Source of the DNA: an uncultured Erysipelotrichaceae bacterium
GTDB taxonomy: Bacteria; Bacillota_I; Bacilli_A; Erysipelotrichales; Erysipelotrichaceae
Assembly (NCBI GenBank): GCA_944325685.1
Contig: CALVBC010000006.1
Location: forward strand, 1-64,000
Reading direction: 5' to 3'
Length of the DNA stretch: 64,000 nt
Shown: one piece after another, positions 27,594 through 36,280 of the stretch
How the letters are laid out: each line of letters begins with the position of its first letter
How positions within the stretch are numbered: the first letter of the stretch is position 1
Notes under the pieces: model-generated
Seen by the model: only the letters and a program-made list of their open reading frames with translations
What the model was told of the DNA's origin: nothing
Database searches by the model: none
Translations under genes and position numbers: made by a program

Positions 27594-27656
27594 TAAATTA
27601 CCTCTTTTCTATAGATGTAACATTGCATCTACTGAATTTAATAGTATCTTGGTAGA

Positions 27657-28490
27657 TTACTTTGTCATGATGCCTAATGCACCAAGTACGAATGTAACAA
27701 GAGCTAGGATCAAGATCGTCTTTAATGGAGAGATCTTGAAGTTCTTGATCATGACATAGCAGATCGCAACAAGAACGATCGGTAGCATGTAAGGTAAGAT
27801 ACCATCTAATGTCTCTTGGATAGAGAATACGTTTGGTACTGTCTCACCTGCTTCGTTGACTGTTTCACCGATCTGGATATCGTTGAAGTGTAGAGCTGAT
27901 AGGATCGAAGGAATGAAACCGCCGATAACAGTGATACCTAAGATACTAGCTGCAGCTTGTAATGTATCGAATGTGCTTGTACCAGCAACATCAGCGATGA
28001 CATCTTCACCTTTACGGTAACCATAGTAGAATAATGGCCAACGGATAACGAATGTTAATAATGAAGGTAGGATAGCAACGACAACACCTAACCAGTTACC
28101 TTCAGCAGCAAGTGAAGCAGCTAAGATGTTTAATGGTGGGTTTAATAGGATAGCTTGGATCGTATCACCGATAGCAGCTAGAGGACCCATCAAAGCGATC
28201 TTTAAGCTGTCAGCAACTTCTGTTTGGTAAGCTTCTTCAAGAGCTAGAGAAGCACCGAATTGAACTGAACCAGCCCATGGGTTAGTGTTATAGAATTGCA
28301 TATGTCTTTCGAGGTTTCTGCAGATCTCGTCGTTATCATCGTACAATTCTTTGAATGCAGGTACCATTGAGTAAGCATAACCAGCACCTTGCATCTTTTC
28401 ATAGTTCCAGCACCATTGTAAGCAGACGTTATAACGGAATGCTGATTTACTTAATGTCTTCTTTGATAATTTCTTATTTGTTCTTGCCAT
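27657..28490 (-). CDS. PTS mannose-family enzyme IID
   Basis: 277-aa membrane subunit. Recognised by YNVCLQWCWNYEKMQGAGYAY near the N-terminus, HMQFYNTNPWAGSVQFGASLALEE, and MGPLAAIGDTIQAILLNPPLN, all hallmarks of IID (PF03613). Forms the sugar translocator with IIC. Shares one base with the IIC gene (ATG/TAA overlap), and a short gap separates it from IIB. Confidence 0.97.
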   Translation of the reverse strand: MARTNKKLSKKTLSKSAFRYNVCLQWCWNYEKMQGAGYAYSMVPAFKELYDDNDEICRNLERHMQFYNTNPWAGSVQFGASLALEEAYQTEVADSLKIALMGPLAAIGDTIQAILLNPPLNILAASLAAEGNWLGVVVAILPSLLTFVIRWPLFYYGYRKGEDVIADVAGTSTFDTLQAAASILGITVIGGFIPSILSALHFNDIQIGETVNEAGETVPNVFSIQETLDGILPYMLPIVLVAICYVMIKNFKISPLKTILILALVTFVLGALGIMTK

Positions 28491-29257
28491 TATTCAGCAC
28501 CTCCAACATATTTGCTCATGAATAGACCACCTAATGCAGCACCGACTAGAGCTAATGAAATTGTGTTCATGCCTAAGTAACCGAAGCCAACATAACCGAT
28601 GATCATGAATGGCCAGTATTTCTTGATGTCCATGTATGATAGTAATAGAGCGAAACCGACAGCTGGTAGAGAAGCACCGACGACGCCTAAACCATTAGCG
28701 ATCCATTGAACACTAGTAACGAAGTCTGTGACTAATGCTAATTGGTCGAGTAATAACATACATACGAATACTGGGATAGCACGTGATAGGAGCCATGGTA
28801 ATGTACCACATAGTGTCCATGTTTCGAACAATTTGATATTGTTCTTAGCAAGAGCACCTTCACCTAAGTGTTGGAATACTGTCGTTGTAGCACGACCTAA
28901 GATATCCATTTGTGACATCAATAATGCGACAGCAGTAGCAACTGGGATACCTTGTGTGACGACAACGTCTTCGACAACAGCTGTTGGATCACCAGCAAGT
29001 GACCTTGCAGCAACGACGGTACCTAATAGAGCGCCTACTGTGTAATCAGGGATAGTAGCACCGCCATATGTGAAGAAGCCTAAGCTCATCAATAAGCATT
29101 GTGCACCAACCGCTAAACCGACATCAGGAGCGCCAACTAGAAGTCCACCGACAACACCTGCCCAAAGGACGTTCTGGATAGACACACCCGAAAGTGCCAT
29201 TACCTGACCGATACCAACGTATAGGCCTAAGATAATTCCTAAAACTAAATTACTCAT
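28490..29257 (-). CDS. PTS mannose-family enzyme IIC
   Basis: 255-aa membrane permease subunit. Typical IIC (PF03609) segments: GVSIQNVLWAGVVGGLLVG, FTYGGATIPDYTVGALLG and AVATAVALLMSQMD-like, with about seven hydrophobic spans. Head gene of the amino-sugar operon; SD AGGAGG at 29267-29272. A cre-overlapped promoter lies just upstream, so the whole 13-gene run to 16232 may be under catabolite control. The sugar is unknown; murQ, nagA and SIS genes suggest an amino sugar. Confidence 0.97.
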   Translation of the reverse strand: MSNLVLGIILGLYVGIGQVMALSGVSIQNVLWAGVVGGLLVGAPDVGLAVGAQCLLMSLGFFTYGGATIPDYTVGALLGTVVAARSLAGDPTAVVEDVVVTQGIPVATAVALLMSQMDILGRATTTVFQHLGEGALAKNNIKLFETWTLCGTLPWLLSRAIPVFVCMLLLDQLALVTDFVTSVQWIANGLGVVGASLPAVGFALLLSYMDIKKYWPFMIIGYVGFGYLGMNTISLALVGAALGGLFMSKYVGGAE

Positions 29258-29278
29258 TTAATTTATCCTCCTGTCTCT

Positions 29279-29307
29279 ATACTAATGTAAACGCTTATAA
29301 TTTTCAA
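29279..29307 (-). promoter_or_regulatory. Promoter of the PTS IIC operon
   Basis: On the minus strand TTGAAA - 17 bases - TAGTAT, starting at 29307. The SD for IIC begins only about 7 bases after the -10 box, so the leader is very short. Confidence 0.5.
29286..29299 (-). promoter_or_regulatory. cre-like catabolite repression site
   Basis: TGTAAACGCTTATA matches the CcpA consensus TGWAARCGNTWWCA at 13 of 14 positions. It lies in the spacer between the -35 and -10 boxes of the PTS promoter, a position that gives repression when CcpA binds. Confidence 0.6.
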
Positions 29308-29464
29308 GCATCTATCCCAAAATTTCCCACAATTTAACCTTGTTTTTCATCTTTTTTTTCAGTTTATTTCCTTGGTAATTTATTTTAGTCGACAGGCTAT
29401 TAAATCGCGAATTAGCTTAAAATGACCTTAACGTGAAAAAATACGCAAGTTTTTCATAACCACT

Positions 29465-29501
29465 AAAAAAGCCGATATCGAGGATATCCTGATATCAGCT
29501 T
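29465..29501 (-). terminator. Terminator of the PTS IIA-malY operon
   Basis: On the minus strand AAGCTGATATC / GATATCGGCTT with an 11-base centre, then TTTTTTAG. Sits 16 bases after the aminotransferase stop. Confidence 0.85.
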
Positions 29502-29516
29502 CATTTTTAGTATGAT

Positions 29517-30689
29517 CTATAGTGCTTTATTGTCTTTTAACCACTTGACTAAACGATCTAGACCTTCTTTTAAGGTATTACGATCGGTTGCGCAGTTGAC
29601 TCTTATGTACTTCGAGTAGTCTTCGCTAAAGGCAGCACCTGGATTGAACTGGACATGACCTTCTTTCATCAAGCGATCGACATAATCTTCTTTTAGATCT
29701 AAGGCATTTAGATCAAGCCAAGCTAGATATGTCGCTTCTGGGATATGGAATTTGACCATCGGCAAGTGCTCTTTAAGATAAGCATCTAAGAATAAGAAGT
29801 TTTGATAGATGTATTCTCTAACTTCCTTTAACCATTCATCACCATAGTGATAGGCAGCCTTTAAAGCTTCAAAGCCAAAGATATTGATACTAGAAAGACC
29901 ACTAGCTTTAGCTTCTTTTCTAAAGTCATCAGCTAACGCCTTGTCTTTAGTTAGACAATATGAGATCTTGAGCCCTGCTAGATTAAAGGTCTTAGTCGGG
30001 GCATTTAAGGTGATGGTCTTTTTATAGCCTGACCTTAAAGCCGAATACTTCTTATAGCCTGGCATCGTGAGATCGCCATGGATCTCATCAGAGATGAGCC
30101 ATAGATCATTTTCTTCACATATCTTGGCGATCTTATCGATCTCCTCCCTTGAATAGCAAGCACCAGTTGGATTATGTGGGTTACATAGGATAAAGCACTT
30201 GATCTTAGGGTCGTTTTCGATCTTGGCTTTAAGATCTTCAAAATCGATATGATAGTGTTCATCCTCATTGATGAGCTTAGAATAGACCACTTCCCTATTT
30301 AGGTGTTTTGGTGTATTGAAAAGCGGTGGATAGATCGGTGGCATCAGGATGATCTTCTCATCTTCCCTCACTAACATTTCCACCAGTGTATATAAGCTAT
30401 ATACGACCCCAGTGCTCAAGATGATATCGTCCTTTTCGATATCGACATCATGATGTCTTTTCTCAAAGGCGATGATCTCATCATATAGGTCATCACCAGG
30501 ATCAGTATAGCCATAGATCATGTGTTCAGCTCTTTTCTTTAATGCTTCACTAACTTCTGGGACGGTATTAAAGTCCATATCCGCGACCCATAAAGCGATC
30601 ACATCATCTAAGCCATAACGGCTCTTATAGCGATCCCATTTAGTACAATCAGTCCCTAAACGGTCGACTTTTTTATCTAGATCAAACAT
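29517..30689 (-). CDS. MalY/PatB-type PLP aminotransferase / C-S lyase
   Basis: 390-aa fold-type I PLP enzyme. The N-terminus (FDLDKKVDRLGTDCTKWDRY) and WVADMDFNTVPEV are characteristic of the MalY/PatB group; ILCNPHNPTG and LISDEIHGDL are PLP-contact motifs, and NAPTKTFNLAGLKIS holds the Schiff-base Lys. MalY proteins are cystathionine beta-lyases/C-S lyases, some with a regulatory side role. Overlaps the HAD gene by 8 bases; last gene of the PTS IIA operon. Confidence 0.93.
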   Translation of the reverse strand: MFDLDKKVDRLGTDCTKWDRYKSRYGLDDVIALWVADMDFNTVPEVSEALKKRAEHMIYGYTDPGDDLYDEIIAFEKRHHDVDIEKDDIILSTGVVYSLYTLVEMLVREDEKIILMPPIYPPLFNTPKHLNREVVYSKLINEDEHYHIDFEDLKAKIENDPKIKCFILCNPHNPTGACYSREEIDKIAKICEENDLWLISDEIHGDLTMPGYKKYSALRSGYKKTITLNAPTKTFNLAGLKISYCLTKDKALADDFRKEAKASGLSSINIFGFEALKAAYHYGDEWLKEVREYIYQNFLFLDAYLKEHLPMVKFHIPEATYLAWLDLNALDLKEDYVDRLMKEGHVQFNPGAAFSEDYSKYIRVNCATDRNTLKEGLDRLVKWLKDNKAL

Positions 30690-31476
30690 TTTCTCCCTCC
30701 AATAAGCTATCGATCGCCTCTTTGACGCTTTTGACGACCTTCTTACTCACCTTTCTTATATCTTCATTAGCTCCTTGCATCGCAAAGCCATAGCCACAAT
30801 TTTTGATCATCTCTTTGTCATTCTCTTCATCACCGATACAGGCAAAAGACTCAGGATCGACATTTAGATGCTCAGCTAAGGCCAAGATACCAGGCCATTT
30901 GCCTGTCCTTTTCATAACGACTTCAAGACACCCTCTATCGGCATGATATGCCTTAAAGTAGCCATCAAAACCACTTTCGATATCTTTAGCTAGCTTATAA
31001 GCCACTTCATCATCTTTACAGATGACAAAAAATTTAAGGATCGGCTCATTATCCCCAAAGAAAGACTTTGGTTCTGATACTATGCCGATATCAGCTGTTC
31101 GCATATGCCTTTTGAAATAGCCGAATTTATCCTTAGCGTAAAAGCCTCTGAAGCGGTAACCATCGATGATATAATCCGTCTCATCATAGTCATCTAAAAA
31201 TTCGACCATCTTTAAAGCATAGTAGTCATTTATCGCCCCTAATACTTCTTCCTTTTTACCATCCGATAATACCGAACCTGTACTCCCTAACATGAATTCC
31301 GGATATACGCCTAATTCATTGAGTTTCCTCATAAAGGATACCGGTCTACCACTAGCGACCACAAAGTGTTTACCACTATTTGTCCACTTTAAAATAGCTT
31401 CAATATCACTTGAAGCTATCGTTTCATCGCTCTTTAATAGTGTACCATCGAGGTCTGAAACAAGGTATTTGATCAT
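30682..31476 (-). CDS. Cof-type HAD-IIB phosphatase
   Basis: 264-aa HAD phosphatase. Motif I VSDLDGTLLKSDE, motif II VVASGRPVSFMRKL, motif IV FACIGDEENDKEMI. C2B cap between. Likely acts on a sugar phosphate, given the overlap (4 bases) with the PTS IIA gene upstream and with malY downstream. Substrate not derivable. Confidence 0.92.
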   Translation of the reverse strand: MIKYLVSDLDGTLLKSDETIASSDIEAILKWTNSGKHFVVASGRPVSFMRKLNELGVYPEFMLGSTGSVLSDGKKEEVLGAINDYYALKMVEFLDDYDETDYIIDGYRFRGFYAKDKFGYFKRHMRTADIGIVSEPKSFFGDNEPILKFFVICKDDEVAYKLAKDIESGFDGYFKAYHADRGCLEVVMKRTGKWPGILALAEHLNVDPESFACIGDEENDKEMIKNCGYGFAMQGANEDIRKVSKKVVKSVKEAIDSLLEGENV

Positions 31477-31877
31477 TGAGCTTGAGCTAGGACCTTCTTG
31501 AGGTCAGCGATGCCATCTTTACCTGTATTCATGAGATTAGCGATATCGACATCACCGAATTCTCTTGAAGTCATGACTTCTAAGACCATTGGTAAGTTCA
31601 TACCGGTGATGACCTCAACGTTGTCACCCATAAAACGTGCCATGCAGTTACATGGACTACCGAATAATAAGTCACAGAATACTAAGACACCATCACCCTC
31701 ATCGACTCTTTCACAAGCTGCCTTTAAGACATCGACGAATTCATCAGGATTGTCTTCTGGTTTTAAGCATACTGCTTCTGCTTGTTTGATGTTGTCACCG
31801 AGGAACAACTTGCATGTCTCTAACATACCATGAGCTAATTCACCATGGCTAGTGATAATTATACCTTTCATCTTCAT
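31473..31877 (-). CDS. PTS mannose-family enzyme IIA
   Basis: 134-aa phosphocarrier (PF03610). IIITSHGELAHGMLE contains the phosphorylated His (about residue 11); CDLLFGSPCNCMARFMGDNVEVITGMNLPMVLE is the conserved second half. It is the only IIA in the window and must serve the IIB-IIC-IID set 2 kb away; it sits in a separate operon under its own cre-like site. SD AGGAGG precedes the ATG. Confidence 0.96.
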   Translation of the reverse strand: MKMKGIIITSHGELAHGMLETCKLFLGDNIKQAEAVCLKPEDNPDEFVDVLKAACERVDEGDGVLVFCDLLFGSPCNCMARFMGDNVEVITGMNLPMVLEVMTSREFGDVDIANLMNTGKDGIADLKKVLAQAQ

Positions 31878-31896
31878 ATCCTCCTTTTAGTATAAT

Positions 31897-32433
31897 CTAT
31901 TTATTGAGCTTCTTTTTCTTTATAAAAGCTCCAATAAGCATAAAGCCAAAGATCGCCACACCAGCGGCTAAAACATAGTTTAAGATCTCGGTGATCTCAT
32001 CATATTCTGATATCTGGACATTGACGACTAATAGTATCGCGATCAAGAAGATCATGATGATCGCGATGATGATCCTTGTATCACTTAATGGCCCGACAAA
32101 GCGCATCATGAATGACTCCTTCGGTCTTTCAAAATTCTTGATCTCCTTTAAGCTCGGTAAGAACTTGACATAGAAATATATCGACATCAAAACATATACC
32201 AAGATCCCACTGATAAGACCAAACCACAACATGTCCAAAAACATGATCACGATAAAACCAAGTGCGATAGATAGTGGTAAACGCGTTTGGAATACCGAGA
32301 ACTTCTTATAATCGGTCTGATCATTGACCCAATAAGCCTTCTTATTGAAGACGTTATAGTAGATCAGTCTTCCTCTTTCATCGTTGTATACATGCAGACC
32401 TAATACTCTGCCTTTTGTCTTTTGATTACTCAT
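31897..32433 (-). CDS. Hypothetical membrane protein
   Basis: 178-aa protein with four predicted membrane segments in two pairs (about 54-70, 73-92 and 122-143, 150-170). The cytoplasmic N-terminus reads GLHVYNDERGRLIYYNVFNKKAYWVNDQ. I do not recognise the family. It overlaps the ceramidase-like gene by 4 bases and lies 19 bases before PTS IIA. Confidence 0.65.
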   Translation of the reverse strand: MSNQKTKGRVLGLHVYNDERGRLIYYNVFNKKAYWVNDQTDYKKFSVFQTRLPLSIALGFIVIMFLDMLWFGLISGILVYVLMSIYFYVKFLPSLKEIKNFERPKESFMMRFVGPLSDTRIIIAIIMIFLIAILLVVNVQISEYDEITEILNYVLAAGVAIFGFMLIGAFIKKKKLNK

Positions 32434-33572
32434 TTTGTCTCCCTTAATACTTCATGTATATACATCTTTGTATCATCATCCAAAGTATCGATAAACATCT
32501 CATAAGTCACATAGGGGAAGTTTATCGGTAATATATATGGACCATATCCATTGGAATAGGATACTAAGATACTGTTATTTATATCGATATCATCTATAAA
32601 TTCAGAAAAGATCTCATTTGGATAAAAGATGAATTTAAATTCACCGAGATCTAATATCCCCATATCAGCCCCTTTATTACTGGTACTAGGATCGATATTA
32701 GCGCGCATGATCTTACCGTATTTGATCGTCTCTAACTCTCTATCGGTAAGATCTTTACGGATCTTGGTCTCATCGATCGGATCATAGTTATGCTTATATG
32801 GGATATATACTTCCTTATAGCTGAGTGTTAGATCTATTAGATCACCATCATCTAATAGGCTATCGACCTTATCAAATAATTTATCACCTAACTCTTTTAG
32901 GCTTTCATAGTCTTGACCTGACCTTGTAAAGCGCGATGATATATCACCCATCGCTCCTGACATATAGGTAAAGAAGATATCACTGTATTTTTCCTTTAGT
33001 TTACTTAATACATAACCTGGAAATTCACTGCTAAAGTATGGCACATTAGCTTGCAATATCGTCGGATGCACATTGTGGACGATAAAGGTCACAAGGGGCT
33101 TATCACTTAAGATCGTGACGACAGTGAGATATTCATTATGTGTCTCATAGCCACTGATACGTGACTTACCAACTTCATCAAAATGAACGGTCTTATAGCG
33201 ATAAGACAGTGTTTGATACTCCCTTATATCGATATCTACTAATTCCCTTTTCAATAGGTCCATTAGATAAGCCTGATATCTTTCATCTTTGACATCATTG
33301 CCATAATGGGTATGGGTAGCTGAAGTGATGAGTTTGACACCCTTATAATATGTATCAAGATAAGTATTGAGCTCTTTTCGATGATCATCATCAAAAGCTA
33401 ATAGATCAAGCGATAAGTGGATGATCTTAGTATCACCATCTTCAAGATAGATCGCCCTAGCATATAGAGGATCATGATAGGTGTCGATCAGATCGACCTG
33501 ACTTAAATGGCCACATTGTCTTGTCGCGAAAGGCGCACTTATGATAAAGCTCTTAGTGCCAAGCTTCTTCAT
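32430..33572 (-). CDS. Neutral ceramidase-like hydrolase
   Basis: 380-aa protein resembling the N-terminal domain of neutral/alkaline ceramidases: DPLYARAIYLEDGDTKIIHLSLD near the N-terminus, TSATHTHYGND (two His, cf. family THTHSGP), VHPTILQAN with another zinc-type His, YMSGAMGDISSRF. No signal peptide, so it appears cytoplasmic. Many bacterial homologues of this size act on unknown carbohydrate or amide substrates. Overlaps both neighbours by 4 bases in the PTS IIA operon, hinting at a sugar-derived substrate. Confidence 0.75.
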   Translation of the reverse strand: MKKLGTKSFIISAPFATRQCGHLSQVDLIDTYHDPLYARAIYLEDGDTKIIHLSLDLLAFDDDHRKELNTYLDTYYKGVKLITSATHTHYGNDVKDERYQAYLMDLLKRELVDIDIREYQTLSYRYKTVHFDEVGKSRISGYETHNEYLTVVTILSDKPLVTFIVHNVHPTILQANVPYFSSEFPGYVLSKLKEKYSDIFFTYMSGAMGDISSRFTRSGQDYESLKELGDKLFDKVDSLLDDGDLIDLTLSYKEVYIPYKHNYDPIDETKIRKDLTDRELETIKYGKIMRANIDPSTSNKGADMGILDLGEFKFIFYPNEIFSEFIDDIDINNSILVSYSNGYGPYILPINFPYVTYEMFIDTLDDDTKMYIHEVLRETK

Positions 33573-34195
33573 TCTTCATTCTCCATATCGACCTCTTTTG
33601 CCTTATTGAGGCTCTTCTTATAGGTCTCGATGACCATACCTTGCATAAAGTAAGCATTCAAATAACGGATATCAGCGATATTGTGTTCGTATTTAGTGAC
33701 GAGCTCCTCTGCACCATCATAGGTCCCCAAAAGCATATTTGGCACCACAAACATCCTCTCTTCGTCATTTGGATCATAGGTGACATAGATATAGCCCTTA
33801 GGCATCTTGGTTTGCGAGGTATTGAATTTATCATACATGACAAGCTCTTTCTTGTTTAAGTCTTTATCATATACATCGACGACCATCCGCCATACCGGAT
33901 ATTTACGATTATTGGAATCCTTGATGATCCTTTCGAATTTGCCATCCTTGATATAAGCTAATGCCACATGACCTTCTTTGACCATCTTGTTGATGATGTG
34001 CTTGTCACAGTTATTCTCATACCATTTGAACCAGATGAGGAATAATGTCGAGATGACGATGATCAAGATGATCACTTCAACACGGCGATTTGACCATGAT
34101 GCATTATTGATGGTCAAATAGATGATAGCTAGTAATAAGACAGCTAAAAAGCCCAAGATGATGATATTATAACGGCGATTAAGTTTAAGTTGCAT
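33569..34195 (-). CDS. Hypothetical membrane protein
   Basis: 208-aa protein: basic N-terminus, two membrane segments (about 10-27 and 38-58), then a soluble domain of about 140 residues rich in strands (GHVALAYIKDGKFERIIKD, YDPNDEERMFVVPNMLLG). Possibly a DUF3592-like domain, but not certain. First gene of the operon containing PTS IIA; a cre-like box lies 46 bases upstream. Confidence 0.65.
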   Translation of the reverse strand: MQLKLNRRYNIIILGFLAVLLLAIIYLTINNASWSNRRVEVIILIIVISTLFLIWFKWYENNCDKHIINKMVKEGHVALAYIKDGKFERIIKDSNNRKYPVWRMVVDVYDKDLNKKELVMYDKFNTSQTKMPKGYIYVTYDPNDEERMFVVPNMLLGTYDGAEELVTKYEHNIADIRYLNAYFMQGMVIETYKKSLNKAKEVDMENEE

Positions 34196-34226
34196 ATCCT
34201 ACCCTCATATTCCTAATTTCTTCATA

Positions 34227-34255
34227 ATGTTACACCATATCATAAACGCTTTCAA
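34227..34255 (-). promoter_or_regulatory. Promoter of the PTS IIA operon
   Basis: On the minus strand TTGAAA (34250-34255) - 17 bases - TAACAT (34227-34232). The -35 box is identical to that of the IIC operon promoter. Confidence 0.45.
34241..34254 (-). promoter_or_regulatory. cre-like site at the PTS IIA operon promoter
   Basis: TGAAAGCGTTTATG on the minus strand matches the CcpA consensus at 12 of 14 positions and overlaps the -35 box. Confidence 0.5.
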
Positions 34256-34261
34256 GGCATT

Positions 34262-34304
34262 AAAAAAAGCTGTGCTTTTTGTCCTAAGACTAAACACAGC
34301 TTTT
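34262..34304 (-). terminator. Terminator of nagB-nagA
   Basis: On the minus strand AAAAGCTGTG ... CACAGCTTTTTTT with a 20-base loop, ending just after the nagA stop. Confidence 0.85.
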
Positions 34305-34308
34305 GATC

Positions 34309-35448
34309 TTATAGTCTTGCGATACCCTTTGTATAGGTTTGGACTACTTCATAGTCATCATCTAAGACGACGATATCGGCATCATAGCCAGCGACGAGTT
34401 TACCCATCCTGTCATCGATACCAAGTAATCTTGCTGGGTTGATCGTACATGAGTTGATCGCATAATCCCATGGTACAAGAGCCTTTTCAACAAGTACTTG
34501 TAGACCCTTATTTACCCTTAGTGTACTACCAGCTAAATTACCAGCTTCAACTAGATGAGCACTGCCATCTGGGAAGAGCTCGATCTCTTGACCACCAAAT
34601 AGGACGCGAGTACCAACTGGTAGACCTTTGACCATCAAAGAGTCAGTGATCATGACTGAATAGTCACGGCCTTTGGTCATAAAGTAGTTATTCAAAGCGG
34701 CTGGTGTTGAGTGGTTACCATCACAGATGATCTCACCGAAGGTATCCCTTAATCTGAAGGCAGCCCCAACTAGACCATTCTTGCGGTGGTTATATGGTGT
34801 CATACCATTATAGACGTGAGTCATACTTCTAGCACCATTGGCGATCGCCATACTAGCTTCTTCATAAGTAGCAGCACTATGACCGATACTGACAACTACT
34901 CCATGATCTGCTAAGTATCTGACAAGCTTAAAGTCTTCATCAGTCTCAGTAGCCATCGTGATGATCTTGATATTGCCATGAGCGGCTTTTTGGAAGCGTT
35001 CGAACTGTTCGATCGTGCCTTTAACGATACATTCTTCTGGTTGAGCCCCTTTGTAGACCATATCTAGATATGGACCTTCAAAGTGGATACCTAAGATCTC
35101 AGCACCTTCATATCCTTCTTCTTTGACCTTAGCGACATTAGCGACTGCTTTGGTCAAGACTTCTTCCGTTTGGGTGATCGTCGTCGGTAAGAAACCACAG
35201 ATACCATCTTTGACGATATTCTTGGTCCAATTCCTTAGACCCTCTTCATTAGCATCATTGGTGTCAAAGCCATAGGCGCCATGCGTATGGACATCGATAA
35301 AGCCAGGGACGATACGCATATCGCCATAGTCTTTGTCGACTTCTTTTTCGCCATAGTTGTAGATACGAGTGATCTTACCATCCTCAAATTCGATCTGAGC
35401 TTCTAAAAATTGACCACAGACCCAAACGCGTTTACTTTGGATGATCAT
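34309..35448 (-). CDS. nagA: N-acetylglucosamine-6-phosphate deacetylase (copy 2)
   Basis: 379-aa amidohydrolase with all catalytic residues: GFIDVHTHGAYGFDTND (HxH), LGIHFEGPYLD (Glu), SIGHSAATYEEA (His), MTHVYNGMTPYNHR (His), VMITDSLMVKG (Asp). Makes GlcN-6-P for NagB, encoded 4 bases upstream. This pair is the housekeeping GlcNAc route to fructose-6-P; the copy at 20602 sits with murQ. Confidence 0.96.
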   Translation of the reverse strand: MIIQSKRVWVCGQFLEAQIEFEDGKITRIYNYGEKEVDKDYGDMRIVPGFIDVHTHGAYGFDTNDANEEGLRNWTKNIVKDGICGFLPTTITQTEEVLTKAVANVAKVKEEGYEGAEILGIHFEGPYLDMVYKGAQPEECIVKGTIEQFERFQKAAHGNIKIITMATETDEDFKLVRYLADHGVVVSIGHSAATYEEASMAIANGARSMTHVYNGMTPYNHRKNGLVGAAFRLRDTFGEIICDGNHSTPAALNNYFMTKGRDYSVMITDSLMVKGLPVGTRVLFGGQEIELFPDGSAHLVEAGNLAGSTLRVNKGLQVLVEKALVPWDYAINSCTINPARLLGIDDRMGKLVAGYDADIVVLDDDYEVVQTYTKGIARL

Positions 35449-35452
35449 TTAC

Positions 35453-36196
35453 TTACCTCTTTTCGTAATCTGTCTCTTCTAACATTGAAGCAGCAGCTTC
35501 ATCAACGACGACAGTAACTGATGGATGTCTTTGTAAGATCGATGCAGGGCAAGCTTCACTCACTTCACCTTTGATCATATCGTGGATGGCTTGGGCTTTA
35601 TTAGCGCCATTGGCGACTAGTAAGACATTCTTAGCGCGCATGATATTAGCTGGACCCATCGTGATCGCTTGATGAGGTACTTCTTCCCCTAGCGGATCAA
35701 AGAAACGGGCATTATCCTTACGTGTTTGTTCAGTTAGTTCAGTAACGTGCGTTGTTTCATCAAATGGTGTATTTGGTTCATTGAATCCGATATGACCATC
35801 AGAACCGATACCAAGTACTTGGATATCAACGACCATCTTATCCATTGCTTCATCATATGCCTTCGCATTAGCTTCTAAGTCACCAAGACCGCTTGGGATA
35901 TGGATATGAGAATCATCGATGTCGATATGATCGAATAGTTGTTTGTGCATGAAAGTCCAATAGCTTTCACTGTGATCTAATGGTAGACCTACATATTCAT
36001 CAAGGTTGAAAGTGTAGATGTTCTTATATGATGTACCATTGGTCTTGTGATCTTCGATCATCCGCTTATATAGACCGATAGGGCTAGAACCAGTAGCTAA
36101 GCCTAATACACTGCCGTCCTTTAAAAACGGTTTCATCGTCTCAAATGCGATATCTGAGACTCTCTCATAATCTTTGACACAAATTACCTTAAACAT
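35453..36196 (-). CDS. nagB: Glucosamine-6-phosphate deaminase
   Basis: 247-aa isomerase/deaminase converting GlcN-6-P to fructose-6-P and ammonia. Motifs: GLATGSSPIGLYKRM (phosphate loop), FNLDEYVGL (catalytic Asp), IGSDGHIGFNEPNTPF. Lacks the long C-terminal allosteric tail of the enterobacterial enzyme. SD AGGAGG 5 bases before the ATG. An inverted repeat immediately upstream may be an operator. Confidence 0.97.
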   Translation of the reverse strand: MFKVICVKDYERVSDIAFETMKPFLKDGSVLGLATGSSPIGLYKRMIEDHKTNGTSYKNIYTFNLDEYVGLPLDHSESYWTFMHKQLFDHIDIDDSHIHIPSGLGDLEANAKAYDEAMDKMVVDIQVLGIGSDGHIGFNEPNTPFDETTHVTELTEQTRKDNARFFDPLGEEVPHQAITMGPANIMRAKNVLLVANGANKAQAIHDMIKGEVSEACPASILQRHPSVTVVVDEAAASMLEETDYEKR

Positions 36197-36208
36197 TCTG
36201 ACCTCCTA

Positions 36209-36228
36209 ATAGATAATTTACTATCTAT
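36209..36228. promoter_or_regulatory. Inverted repeat upstream of nagB
   Basis: ATAGATA - 6 bases - TATCTAT, directly before the SD of nagB, downstream of a TATGAT -10-like box. A repressor operator is plausible; the regulator is unknown. Confidence 0.35.
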
Positions 36229-36280
36229 GGATATCATAATCCTTTTTGTGAAATTTTGGTAGTAATGTGACACGAAAAAC

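Noticed and set aside
29300-29460. Sigma-54 (-24/-12) promoter, common for mannose-type PTS operons
   Set aside because: No GG-N10-GC pair in a TGGCAC/TTGC context was found; a sigma-A type promoter with cre is present instead.
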